Shown here piece by piece: positions 1 to 7,344 of a DNA stretch of 19,552 nucleotides. Below the pieces are notes generated by a model. It saw nothing but the letters and a program-made list of their open reading frames with translations. It searched no databases and was not told the origin of the DNA. The translations under genes and the position numbers were made by a program. Source of the stretch: CAYFJO01 sp964343305 (GTDB taxonomy: Bacteria; Planctomycetota; Planctomycetia; Pirellulales; Pirellulaceae); the NCBI GenBank assembly GCA_964343305.1, contig CAYFJO010000194.1:1-19552 (forward strand). Direction: 5' to 3'. Each line of letters begins with the position of its first letter. Positions within the stretch are counted from its first letter, which is position 1.

Positions 1-245
1 GCGTGAACCGTAATATGGATGAACACGACCACGACGACCCATGCGACCAAGCCCACGCGCGGCCGTCAAGCAACCATCAAAACGGCTTCAACGTTGCATT
101 CTGCGACAACAGCGTGCGGTTTGTCGATGAAGAAATCAATTACCGAACCTATCGTCAAATCATGGCGACCGATGACGAAGTCTCTTTTCCAGCAAGCGGC
201 CTGTCTGTGACTCCTAAGTTCAGCCCCAGCGCTCTCGACCAATAG
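1..245 (+). CDS. DUF1559-family protein, C-terminal end (5' partial)
   Basis: The reading frame is open from the left edge of the window and stops with TAG at 243-245, so only about the last 80 residues are present. The segment ARPSSNHQNGFNVAFCDNSV matches the conserved C-terminal motif of DUF1559 proteins, which is His-X9-Asp-Gly followed by a short strand; here the Gly is Asn (HQNGFNVAFCDN). In planctomycetes these proteins usually have an N-terminal type IV pilin-like methylation segment and are secreted or surface associated, with no proven function. That N-terminal part lies outside the window. The gene is convergent with the membrane protein ending at 384. The family call is fairly firm; nothing more can be said about the role. 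Confidence 0.75.
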   Translation, partial: VNRNMDEHDHDDPCDQAHARPSSNHQNGFNVAFCDNSVRFVDEEINYRTYRQIMATDDEVSFPASGLSVTPKFSPSALDQ

Positions 246-383
246 AACGTTGAACCGCAGCGGCCGGTTTATCGTGTGGAGTGCTTGAAACCTTGGAACG
301 GAGATCCCAGAGCGAGTGGCCACGGGCCCAAAAGTTGGCGAAACGAATCGAGAAGGCACTGTCGGGCATGCCGCCAGAAACGA

Positions 384-1061
384 TCAATCCTGACTCGGCA
401 ATTCGCCCTTGATTCGTGCGACCAGACCGCTTGGCTTAGCGTCGGTTGAATAGTCAATGACGGTCGGCTCGGGCGACCGCGCGACAATGCGACTCCGAGT
501 GGACTGGACTGGCGGCTGATCCACCGTTGGCTCGCCCGTCGGCTGCGATTCCGGCAAACTCTCAATCACAATTGATCGTTTGAACTCGATGGGCACAAAG
601 TCGTTCGTCTTGGTCTTAACGATGAGAGTGTTCCCTAGTTGAGAATCAGCGTGTACGGGAAGTGCATTTTGTTGCTGAATCTGTTCGTTCATTTGTGCAA
701 ACGCGTTGTCAATGTGATACCTCGCCCAGATCCCAAACGCGACTGCAACGGCCACAAGTACCACTAGCACAAGTCGACTCCATGAAATCGACAGGCTGGC
801 ACTGTTCGTCTGATCGTTGCCCGATGGTTGGACGATGAGGGAGAAATCGGCGGATTGTCGCCCTAGATCAGCCGCAGGTGCGACGCTGGCTGGAGTCAGA
901 GCGGAGATGCGATGAGAGTTGAGGGGTTGAGGATTGGTTGCGGCTTTGTCTGGCCATGTGATTCCATGCGATGCTCCATTCGTCCAGCGCACAGTCATTG
1001 TTTTCTGCGGGTCCATTTTGGGTGTGGCGTGTTCTATTGCGCGAGAGTGACGAGAATTCAT
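384..1061 (-). CDS. Hypothetical single-pass membrane protein
   Basis: I do not recognise a family. The ATG at 1061 is preceded by GGGAG with 7 bases between them, which supports this start. The 225-residue product has a polar N-terminal part rich in Ser, Pro and Asn (residues 1-95), one clear hydrophobic segment at about 96-113 (LVLVVLVAVAVAFGIWARY region), a short Gln-rich stretch that could form a coil (about 117-132), and a C-terminal part of about 90 residues with low complexity (Pro, Ser, Thr). With no signal peptide at the N-terminus, the topology is probably N-in with the C-terminal part outside, but this is inference. It converges on the DUF1559 gene. Its reading frame, start signal and membrane segment argue that it is real. 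Confidence 0.6.
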   Translation of the reverse strand: MNSRHSRAIEHATPKMDPQKTMTVRWTNGASHGITWPDKAATNPQPLNSHRISALTPASVAPAADLGRQSADFSLIVQPSGNDQTNSASLSISWSRLVLVVLVAVAVAFGIWARYHIDNAFAQMNEQIQQQNALPVHADSQLGNTLIVKTKTNDFVPIEFKRSIVIESLPESQPTGEPTVDQPPVQSTRSRIVARSPEPTVIDYSTDAKPSGLVARIKGELPSQD

Positions 1062-1633
1062 TTGCGCTCTCCCATTTGCTCAAGTTTTTCGAAAAGGATT
1101 CGAGCTAAGCCAGAATAGGCCAACACGATAAGGCAAACGTAGGTTAGCAGAGCCCTTGCCCAATGTGAAGCATTTCGGCAATTTATCTACGCACACCACC
1201 CATAAAAGGGTCAAAAAATTGGTGGATGCTTGTATACGAACTGCAAATCCTGCGGATTGCATTGGCGGCTTGGAACATGCTCCATTGCAGGAAACGAAAG
1301 CAACGTAACCCACCATTACAAAACACCTTATGTCACACATCGAGTGTTCTGTGAACTTGGCGGGCAACGGCAAATGGGACGGATCGTAACGACAATTCGC
1401 AATTTGGCCACGGAAATCCGCCAGATTTCGTCTGAATAAATCTTGGTTTGCTTGACTCTGCTTAACTAGCACGTAGAGTGGAATGAGGTGAACTCGTCAT
1501 GATTCTGCCCAGCATGCCTGACAGAATTGCCCAGACCAGTTCACTATTGAACGAAGATTCTAAGAAAGGAATTTCGCCGCACCTTCGACATCGCAATTAG
1601 CACAACAAGGTGCCACACACAAAGGAATGGACT
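1062..1633. other. Intergenic stretch with no supportable gene
   Basis: About 570 bases lie between the membrane protein start and the csrA start. Short open frames occur on both strands, but none has a start signal plus a protein-like composition or a recognisable motif. No tRNA, strong terminator or clear promoter was seen. The right end must hold the csrA promoter, which I could not pin down: TTGACT near 1452 and TTGAAC near 1547 have no good -10 partner. Confidence 0.6.
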
Positions 1634-1837
1634 ATGTTAGTTTTGTCCCGAAAAAAGAACGAAAGCATCGTCATCAACGATGACATCACAATCGTCGTTG
1701 TCGAAATCCGCGGGGACAAGGTGCGGTTGGGGGTCGAAGCACCCAAAGAAGTGCCAGTACATCGTCGAGAGGTGTACGACGCCATTAAGCGAAACGAATC
1801 GGCCAATCCCGATGACGCGTCGACGACGAGCGACTAG
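1634..1837 (+). CDS. csrA: Carbon storage regulator CsrA (RsmA)
   Basis: CsrA is a small homodimeric RNA-binding protein that binds GGA motifs in mRNA leaders and usually blocks translation; in many bacteria the flagellar anti-factor FliW controls it. The start MLVLSRKKNESIVIND is the family hallmark, followed by the five-strand core with IRGDKVRLGVEAPKEVPVHR and EVYDAIKR. The RLGVEAP and VPVHR segments form the RNA-binding face, and the conserved Arg is present. The product has 67 residues, normal for the family. A longer frame begins at GTG 1610, but the ATG at 1634 is preceded by AAGGA at 1622-1626 and matches the family N-terminus exactly. The C-terminal tail (NESANPDDASTTSD) is variable in the family. 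No flagellar or fliW gene is next to it here. Confidence 0.97.
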   Translation: MLVLSRKKNESIVINDDITIVVVEIRGDKVRLGVEAPKEVPVHRREVYDAIKRNESANPDDASTTSD

Positions 1838-1954
1838 CCCTCGTCGCGGCGCCAACCCCACCTTTCATGCTTTTCCACTTTCTTGTTAAATTGTGCCATT
1901 CACGAGCACGATGAATTACATATGTGTTTACGTGAACGTATTGGATTGCCCCAC

Positions 1955-1983
1955 TTGACGTCAACACATCTGCTTCCTACAAA
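1955..1983 (+). promoter_or_regulatory. Possible sigma-70-type promoter of tRNA-Glu
   Basis: TTGACG (1955-1960) and TACAAA (1978-1983) are separated by 17 bases, matching the consensus at 5 of 6 and 4 of 6 positions. A transcript would start near 1990, about 30 bases before the mature tRNA 5' end. The call is by eye only. Confidence 0.35.
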
Positions 1984-2020
1984 GCCTGACACATTGCGTG
2001 TGTAATGCAGGCAAACCACC

Positions 2021-2093
2021 GGCCCCTTCGTCTAGCGGTCTAGGACTCCGGCCTTTCACGCCGGCAACACGGGTTCGAGTCCCGTAGGGGTCA
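2021..2093 (+). tRNA. tRNA-Glu (anticodon TTC)
   Basis: A complete 73-base cloverleaf can be folded by hand. The acceptor strands GGCCCCT (2021-2027) and AGGGGTC (2086-2092) pair over seven positions with one G-T pair, and the discriminator base is A at 2093. The anticodon arm is CCGGC-CTTTCAC-GCCGG with TTC at 2055-2057. The T arm is ACGGG-TTCGAGT-CCCGT. CCA is not encoded. The 3' half is also the end of an open frame on the minus strand that carries an integrase-like tail, so this gene is the probable attachment site of a former integrative element lying to its right. The tRNA itself looks intact and functional. Confidence 0.96.
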
Positions 2094-2470
2094 CTTGCTC
2101 ATTTTCAAAAGGCTCGGGATTGAATGCAGTTTTCAATTCTGGGTCTGTTTTTTTAGGGCCATTTGTCATCTCCTGACAACTCTCGCCAGACGCTGACGGC
2201 ACCGACTGTTGCACCACTTCGCCTTCCATCGCACCCATTGTTGCACCCATAGATTCGGCGTCCATGTTCTGTCCCGCTTGGGTTTGCACAATGGGAGCGG
2301 CAACCGGCAGCGAATTTGCGGCCTGCCGAAAGTGATCGTCAGTAACTTGCAAATAGTACTTGGCCGCAATCGTCGGCGTGTTGCCGAGCCAATACGAATA
2401 CGCTCGCCACGGCACAACGTGTTTGTTCGGCAACCTGGACGTGGTGACCGGCAAGATCCTCGCGCCGATG
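2056..2470 (-). pseudogene. Decayed tyrosine recombinase (integrase), C-terminal part
   Basis: On the minus strand the translation contains YWLGNTPTIAAKYYLQVTDD followed by HFRQAAN. This strongly resembles the last conserved block of planctomycete phage-type integrases, where a His-containing box is followed by WLGN, a Lys-(His/Tyr)-Tyr-Leu-Gln-Val-Thr segment with the nucleophilic Tyr, and a variable tail. The catalytic Tyr is kept, and so is a candidate His in NKHVVPW, but about seven extra codons separate the His from WLGN. No Arg-His-Arg core or N-terminal domain is found upstream; the frame runs instead into a dispersed repeat at 2490-2565. The frame ends at 2056 inside tRNA-Glu, reading TGLEPVLPA and stop. 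It is therefore a relic of the enzyme that inserted an element at this tRNA. I am fairly sure of the family and less sure of the left and right limits. Confidence 0.65.
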
Positions 2471-2489
2471 CTGGGACCGACATGCAAAG

Positions 2490-2565
2490 AATCTGCATCG
2501 CTTTGCACCAGTTTGCATCGAAACTTCCCAGATTCACATTTGAGAATTGGTGCAAAGCTTCGAAG
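2490..2565 (+). repeat. Dispersed 76-bp repeat, copy A
   Basis: This segment matches 7073-7148 in the same orientation at about 67 of 76 positions by hand count, without gaps. Copy A contains a perfect 11-bp inverted repeat, GCTTTGCACCA (2500-2510) and TGGTGCAAAGC (2548-2558), and a direct repeat around TGCATCG (2494-2500 and 2514-2520). No coding function is evident. It sits just upstream (in integrase sense) of the integrase relic. It could be part of a miniature mobile element or an old duplicated piece of the integrated elements. Confidence 0.7.
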
Positions 2566-2690
2566 GTTTTGCCAGAGTTGGCCAAAAGAGTCGGCAAACT
2601 GAATCAAAGGCAATTGACCAAGAGCGCGCCGAACGCCATTGGGGTTTTGCACTCTTAGCAGCGCATTTTCGTCCCGAGGGAAATCAAGAC

Positions 2691-4307
2691 CTACTCTCTC
2701 ATTTTCGCTTCGACTGGATCAATCAGTCCGTCTTTATCCTTGTCATAATGGTCGAATTGCTCCTGCTTGCCCAGGAATTCTCGCTGGGATACGTCGCCAT
2801 CTTGATTGCGATCCATGCGAACAAACCAATCTGGTCCAGCCGGCAGATTTCCGATTCCTTGACCGCCAAATGGTTGACCGAAAGCCAGACGACCACCGCT
2901 CAGGGGAATGGTCGTCTGTCCAGGCAGTAAACGCAAAGTCACAATTTGCGGTAGTTCGTCAGTGGTAATCTTGCCGTCGGAGTTTCGATCGCTGTGTTTT
3001 AGGCATTCGTCCATCGATTTCATTTCGCGCAGCGACAACTTTCCATCCACGTTGATGTCAACCCAATTCCACAGCGATCGAACGCGCGCGGTGTTTAGAA
3101 CGGTGACCGAACGACGCTGTTGGCGGCTTTGATCTTTGTACGCTGCCGTCAATTCGTCCAACACAACTCGGCCATTGTCATCCGTGTCCCACCGAACGAA
3201 GTCAGCCGCGTATCCCACGTCGGAGCTCTTTTCGACTTCTTCCAATTCGAGGCATCCATCCTTGTCGAAATCCAGCGACTCAAACATGCTTTTAGTCCGG
3301 CTTTCAATATCAAAGTCTCGGAAGTTTCGCGCGGCGAGAATTTGTAACTTCAGTCCATCCAGACGCAACGAGATCGCGCTGCCTGACGTTAACACGCTGC
3401 CAATTTGCTTCAACTTCGGCGATATTGACCGAAATCTGCAAGGCGGGAAGATCGAATGCTCGCCGAGATTTACGTCGACCACAATATGTGCCATGGCTTT
3501 AGGCAACGCGGTGATCTCTTCCACGGTCAATCCGTCGTCTTGATTCGTATCCAATTGTGAAGCGACAAGTCGAAAAAGTGGAAGTTTGGATGTGTGTTCG
3601 CTGAGGCCGATCAAGTATCTCGTGACGTCATCGGAAACGGCGTCGTCGAGTTTCTCAATCGTTGCATACTGCTGTTGCCCAATCGCCGTGCCGATGGCAT
3701 AGGCATGCTTGCTGAACGTCCCAAACTCTCGAGCTTCCAGGATTTCGTTGTCATTCGCGTCCTGCCGTTTGATTTGCTCACAAGGCACTTTCATTTCATC
3801 GGCCGAGAGCTGTTTGTCCTGATTTTCATCCAAAGATGCGAACAGATAAGGTGCAAGGCTAGATGGCGCGCGATAGTAAAAGGAACGCGACGTGAACGAA
3901 ATTAGTTCATCTGCGCCGCTATACAGAGCCCACAAACGTCTCGCTTCGTCGACGTCAACAATATCGTTTTCATTTTCGTCCAACGGTTTCAACCGCCGAC
4001 GAAACGAAACCGGTTTCTTCTTGGCAAGATATTTTAGTGCGCCGATTTCAAATCGGCCGCTCAACGCCGCCTCGGTCCACGTGGTTTTGCCGTCTTGGTC
4101 CGCATCGGCGGTCGCAATCATCTCCCGCACAATCCGCTCGCGCTCAATACCCAGCGGCTTACCGTCGATATTGATCGCCATGTCCAGAATTAATGGACCC
4201 TGCGACGTGAACACGAGGAATCGCTGGAGTTCGCCCCCAAACGCATTTTCAAACGAGACAGCTAAAGTGAGCGTGAGAACGAAGGACATTACCAGTGAAC
4301 CACACAT
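2691..4307 (-). CDS. Secreted multi-EF-hand protein
   Basis: The product has 538 residues with a signal peptide (about residues 1-25, MCGSLVMSFVLTLTLAVS then a cleavage zone near AFGG). At least eleven EF-hand-type loops can be seen, near residues 68, 110, 160, 183, 253, 346, 374, 417, 440, 499 and 522. Examples are DADQDGKTTWTE, DFDKDGCLELEE, DINVDGKLSLRE, DRNSDGKITTDE and DKDKDGLIDPVE. Several others are degenerate (DENENDIVDVDE, DANDNEILEARE). It should bind calcium outside the cytoplasm; a structural or matrix role is inference. The ATG at 4307 is chosen over TTG at 4313 because AAGGA lies 8 bases before it and would be too close to the TTG. The next gene upstream on the same strand, the LRR fusion, ends 186 bases before it, so co-transcription is possible. 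It lies between two tRNA-linked integration scars. Confidence 0.85.
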   Translation of the reverse strand: MCGSLVMSFVLTLTLAVSFENAFGGELQRFLVFTSQGPLILDMAINIDGKPLGIERERIVREMIATADADQDGKTTWTEAALSGRFEIGALKYLAKKKPVSFRRRLKPLDENENDIVDVDEARRLWALYSGADELISFTSRSFYYRAPSSLAPYLFASLDENQDKQLSADEMKVPCEQIKRQDANDNEILEAREFGTFSKHAYAIGTAIGQQQYATIEKLDDAVSDDVTRYLIGLSEHTSKLPLFRLVASQLDTNQDDGLTVEEITALPKAMAHIVVDVNLGEHSIFPPCRFRSISPKLKQIGSVLTSGSAISLRLDGLKLQILAARNFRDFDIESRTKSMFESLDFDKDGCLELEEVEKSSDVGYAADFVRWDTDDNGRVVLDELTAAYKDQSRQQRRSVTVLNTARVRSLWNWVDINVDGKLSLREMKSMDECLKHSDRNSDGKITTDELPQIVTLRLLPGQTTIPLSGGRLAFGQPFGGQGIGNLPAGPDWFVRMDRNQDGDVSQREFLGKQEQFDHYDKDKDGLIDPVEAKMRE

Positions 4308-4493
4308 GATCAAAATCCTTGAAAATTCGGCGAGTTACTTTTTCTGAGGCGTTTGCTTGTCAACGGTCTCAGTCTAAATCGCAAACAAGTACGAGCGATT
4401 GCAAATGTAAAGGACGTTGTTTCGACACACCAAACATTCATTCCCTGATTTTCACGATTGGCCCAGCTGAATTCAAGTTGGATGGCTTCGCAT

Positions 4494-6380
4494 TCATCGT
4501 TCGATTCTGATCTTTGGTAAAACTCCTTCGAGTGAGTTGATGCCATCCTGCGTTACTCGTGTACCGCGCAAATCAAGTACTCGTAGTTTTTTCAACCCGC
4601 GCAAATGGACCAATCCCGCATCAGTGACAATGGCGCCCGACAAATTCAGTGTTTCGAGATTCGCTAACTTCACGAGGTGAGCGAGCCCTTCGTCGCCGAA
4701 TGGCTTTAGTGGAATTGCTGCCCTAACAATTATCGAAAGCCATTCCTCGTCAAATTCGCTCGGAATCCGTAACTTGATTTTGTGATTGCCAGCTTTCAGA
4801 AGCTTAAACTTACCTTCATAAACGCCCCTCTTACGCGCCGGTTTCAGCGTAATCCGTCTCGACTCCCCGTTCGACTGATTTACGTCCGCTTCGACTTCGT
4901 CAACATCCAATGGCTCGAACTGATCGTTTTTCAAAACTGCGTGAAGCTGGACCTGCTCGCCAATCGTGTATCGTTCACGATCCACAAGAAGCAACCCACG
5001 ACGCGACCCTTGCGACATTCGACTATGTGGAGCACGTTGGATCAGATTCTGGTAGTAACGCTCGAAATTCTCGACTCCGTTCGATCGCATACGCCAAATC
5101 TCGCCACTGGATTGATAAAACACCCAGCCTGATCCATAGAACTGACCGGCTAGAAAGATGGGCCTATCATCGTCAAGCGAGTTTTCGAGGTAGGCATAGA
5201 TGGTCGCTCCAGGTTTGGCGCGACTGCTCCATGGTTGGCCAAACACGCCATCGAACTCGCCCCAGACTGCCTCGCTTTCAAAGGTGTCATCAGCGAGCAG
5301 AAGAAACTCTTTCCGAAGACCTTCTCGGGTCAACTGTATTGGGCATGCCGACTTGGGATTATCAAGCAACTTCCGCTTAACGAAGTTGCCACCTACCGGT
5401 AACACGACGGGCAATAGTCTCCTGACGATTTGCGCGATCCGATCATCCACTTTGCGTTGAAGCAACTTTGGCATGTGAATCGGACCCGAAATCAAGATGA
5501 ACCCACCACTATGTTCACCGACCCATTCAGCCAGCATTTCAACATTCTGTTTATTCAGCGAGAGCCAATCGGGATCGAATGCGATGATACAGTCGTAGCG
5601 AGATAGCTTCTCGCGGTTTTCAGGAAACTCCGTCAAAAGCTCATCTGCACTTTGCGAAATGCCCGGCTTGCCAGATTGCAGTAGCACGTCGACATCGATT
5701 CCCGGATCGCGAAATAGCTGGCTTTGCAGAAATCGAAATTCACGAGTGGGACCGCTGGCCAACAGCAGTACGCGAGTATTACGATCAGTGACTTCCACCA
5801 CCGCCGCTATTTGATCGTCAGTTTGAAACAAGTCTCCTTTTGGTGGCTTGGCGCGCAAGATGTAGTTGAATCGTCCAACATCATCCGTTGGCACTTGGAA
5901 TCGTAATTGAGTGGACTCGCCGTCTTGGCCAAGTCGAATGCTCTGGCGATCGAGAACTCTCGCATTCGTTGCTTCCTGACCGACTATGGTTGAGACAAGT
6001 TCGAATTCTACGATTTGTCCGTTCAAGCCACTCGCTTGGACGATTCCCACAACGCTAAAGTCGTCACGTAGCCGAACACGACGCGGCGCTTCGATATCGA
6101 CAACGCGCACGTTGACGAATCGCTCAAATCGGCTAAGTCCAAGATCTTTGAGACGTGTCAATCCTTTAAGACGCGCCAAGTGAGTGTCGACAACGTTTCC
6201 GCCGACGAGCTTGAGAGAAACCACTCGTCCGTCATTGTCGAGTTCTACTCTCTTCACAAGAGGCCCAAATGATTCGACAATGCGCGCTTCTTGATGAGCT
6301 AATTCGGTTTCATGCGCCCAAGCAATCAATGTTAGCGAATATACCGCGATGGTTACCAAGACGAAATGCAGTCGATCCAT
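4494..6380 (-). CDS. Secreted LRR protein with an inserted amidotransferase-like/surface-protein segment
   Basis: The product has 628 residues. A signal peptide (MDRLHFVLVTIAVYSLTLIA) is followed by one leucine-rich repeat at about 50-83 (VVSLKLVGGN...GLTRLKDLGLS). From about residue 88 the sequence changes to a block of over 400 residues starting NVRVVDIEAPRRVRLRDDF. It includes RVLLLASGPTREFRFLQSQL, DVLLQSGKPGISQ, DCIIAFDPDWLSLN, GGFILISGPIH, FLAGQFYGSGWVFY and GEIWRMR. I recognise this block from the C-terminal half of large planctomycete membrane proteins that normally carry a VWA domain and a class I glutamine amidotransferase-like fold; the VWA part is absent. At about 561-628 leucine-rich repeats resume (LANLETLNLSG, LKKLRVLDLRG, ending LPKIRIER). 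GGAG 6 bases before the ATG at 6380 supports this start; upstream in-frame starts at 6392 and 6506 lack a ribosome site. It is probably periplasmic or surface bound; no enzymatic role can be assigned. Confidence 0.8.
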   Translation of the reverse strand: MDRLHFVLVTIAVYSLTLIAWAHETELAHQEARIVESFGPLVKRVELDNDGRVVSLKLVGGNVVDTHLARLKGLTRLKDLGLSRFERFVNVRVVDIEAPRRVRLRDDFSVVGIVQASGLNGQIVEFELVSTIVGQEATNARVLDRQSIRLGQDGESTQLRFQVPTDDVGRFNYILRAKPPKGDLFQTDDQIAAVVEVTDRNTRVLLLASGPTREFRFLQSQLFRDPGIDVDVLLQSGKPGISQSADELLTEFPENREKLSRYDCIIAFDPDWLSLNKQNVEMLAEWVGEHSGGFILISGPIHMPKLLQRKVDDRIAQIVRRLLPVVLPVGGNFVKRKLLDNPKSACPIQLTREGLRKEFLLLADDTFESEAVWGEFDGVFGQPWSSRAKPGATIYAYLENSLDDDRPIFLAGQFYGSGWVFYQSSGEIWRMRSNGVENFERYYQNLIQRAPHSRMSQGSRRGLLLVDRERYTIGEQVQLHAVLKNDQFEPLDVDEVEADVNQSNGESRRITLKPARKRGVYEGKFKLLKAGNHKIKLRIPSEFDEEWLSIIVRAAIPLKPFGDEGLAHLVKLANLETLNLSGAIVTDAGLVHLRGLKKLRVLDLRGTRVTQDGINSLEGVLPKIRIER

Positions 6381-6413
6381 GGGAATCTCCATCGTTACGA
6401 AGGGGCACAGCTC

Positions 6414-6419
6414 ATTATA
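6414..6419 (-). promoter_or_regulatory. Possible -10 box for the LRR fusion gene
   Basis: TATAAT on the minus strand lies 33 bases before the ATG at 6380 and would give a leader of about 27 bases containing the GGAG ribosome site. No good -35 box is seen at 16-18 bases spacing (CATGCT at 17), so this is weak evidence. Confidence 0.3.
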
Positions 6420-6447
6420 TGTTTCCACCACTTCGGAGCATGTCACA

Positions 6448-6960
6448 ATGACGTTGCGGCGACAAGAGGCGAACTGCGAGGTGGCCCCTTTTTCCCTGTT
6501 CATCATGGACGTCGATCATTTCAAGGGTTTCAACGATTTGCATGGTCACCAAGCGGGCGATGAAATGCTGCGAGCAGTGGCACGCATCTCGCGCGGCACG
6601 CTGTGTGAGGTGGATTTGGTCACACGATATGGCGGTGAGGAGACTGCGGTGTTACTTCATGGCATGGAATTGAATCACGCGCAAGCCGTGGCCGAGCATG
6701 TGCGGTTGGCTGTCGCCGAGAACACTTACTCGTTTAGAGAAGCCGAACTGCGAGTCAGGGTAAGCTTTGGAGTCGCCGAGGTAATGCCCACCGATGACGC
6801 TGATGGACTTGTGCATCGTGCCGACGCCGCCCTGTACGCCGCGAAGAAGTCTGGTCGAAGCTGTAGTTCCCGCATGATGGAGAGGCATGTTGTCCGATCG
6901 AAGCCAATTCAATGGTGGGGCCGATCGGAGTTCTTATGCAATAGGGCAACGGCCCTATAA
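6448..6960 (+). pseudogene. GGDEF-domain protein fragment (5' truncated, degenerate)
   Basis: GGDEF domains make cyclic di-GMP from two GTP. The frame encodes about 170 residues from the ATG at 6448 with FSLFIMDVDHFKGFNDLHGH (metal-binding Asp and the following Phe-Asn-Asp), RYGGEETAVLL at about 60-70, VSFGVAE and ADAALYAAKKSGR, a clear GGDEF fold. The signature reads GGEET instead of GGEEF, and the inhibitory site RxxD upstream is CEVD, so both active-site and product-feedback positions are altered. The start of the domain, with its D-x-LTGL-x-NRR motif, is missing. The sequence before 6448 belongs to the promoter and 5' end of the divergent LRR gene, so the left part was lost or replaced. 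No sensor or output domain accompanies it. It is most likely a relic; a short expressed protein cannot be excluded. Confidence 0.7.
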
Positions 6961-7004
6961 ATCGCGATACGTTGCTTGTTTGCGATTCACAAGGTATGCA
7001 CCCC

Positions 7005-7058
7005 AAAAGGTGCCCACAGTGGTGCCAAGAATTCCGAAAAGGTGCCCACTATGGTGCC
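7005..7058. repeat. Short tandem repeat, 2 copies with 32-base period
   Basis: Positions 7005-7026 and 7037-7058 share 20 of 22 bases (AAAAGGTGCCCAC, then a two-base difference, then TGGTGCC). The period of 32 is not a multiple of three. One reading frame gives GAHSGAK, recalling the Gly-Ala-rich tails of planctomycete integrases, so this may be the worn tail of an integrase gene, but that is inference. Confidence 0.5.
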
Positions 7059-7072
7059 GGACTGCTCGCCGC

Positions 7073-7148
7073 AATCTGCATTGCTTTGCACCAATCTGCA
7101 TCGAAGCTTCCCAGATTCACATTTTGGAATTGGCGTTAAGCTTCGAAG
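7073..7148 (+). repeat. Dispersed 76-bp repeat, copy B
   Basis: This is the second copy of the repeat at 2490-2565, in the same orientation, differing at about 9 positions. The left arm of the inverted repeat seen in copy A is intact (GCTTTGCACCA, 7083-7093), but the right arm has decayed to TGGCGTTAAGC (7131-7141). It lies 26 bases before the tRNA-Leu fragment, so both copies sit beside tRNA-linked scars. Confidence 0.7.
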
Positions 7149-7174
7149 AATCGGCAAACAAAGCACTTTCGAAA

Positions 7175-7240
7175 TGGCCGAGACCGGATTCGAACCGGTA
7201 CGAGGGATTACCCTCACGGGATTTTAAGTCCCGTGCGCAT
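7175..7240 (-). pseudogene. 3' fragment of tRNA-Leu (TAA), probable attachment site remnant
   Basis: On the minus strand the sequence reads as the anticodon arm ACGGGA-CTTAAAA-TCCCGT with anticodon TAA, the long variable arm GAGGG-TAAT-CCCTC typical of leucine tRNAs, the T arm ACCGG-TTCGAAT-CCGGT, the 3' acceptor strand CTCGGCC and discriminator A (7175). The matching 5' acceptor strand GGCCGAG and the D arm are absent: upstream of 7240 the sequence is unrelated. A tRNA truncated at its 5' side with a perfect 3' half is the usual product of integration at a tRNA gene, where the element's att core copies the 3' half. By that geometry the inserted element extends to the right of 7240 and the intact tRNA-Leu should lie further right, outside this window. 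Confidence 0.85.
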
Positions 7241-7344
7241 TTGAATTGCGAACGGATGAAACTGTCGGTATTGCGAAACTCCTAACGCACGGTTGTCGTG
7301 TTTCCGACAACGGTTCGCGTAGTCTGCCATTTCAGAAACAGTTG

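Noticed and set aside
281..413. Plus-strand 43-residue frame (LERRSQSEWPRAQ..., GTG start) between the DUF1559 end and the membrane protein
   Set aside because: The composition is protein-like, but it is short, has no recognisable motif, and overlaps the 3' end of the better supported minus-strand gene.
1080..1472. Minus-strand frame of 130 residues, and a plus-strand frame at 1230-1439
   Set aside because: No start signal, motif or plausible composition; the many Cys, Phe and Arg residues look like noncoding translation.
1610..1633. Extended CsrA start at GTG 1610
   Set aside because: The family N-terminus MLVLSRK and the AAGGA ribosome site both point to ATG 1634.
7169..7227. Plus-strand peptide MAETGFEPVRGITLTGF as integrase evidence
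   Set aside because: It is simply the antisense translation of the tRNA-Leu fragment; such peptides occur at any tRNA gene and prove nothing about an integrase at this site.
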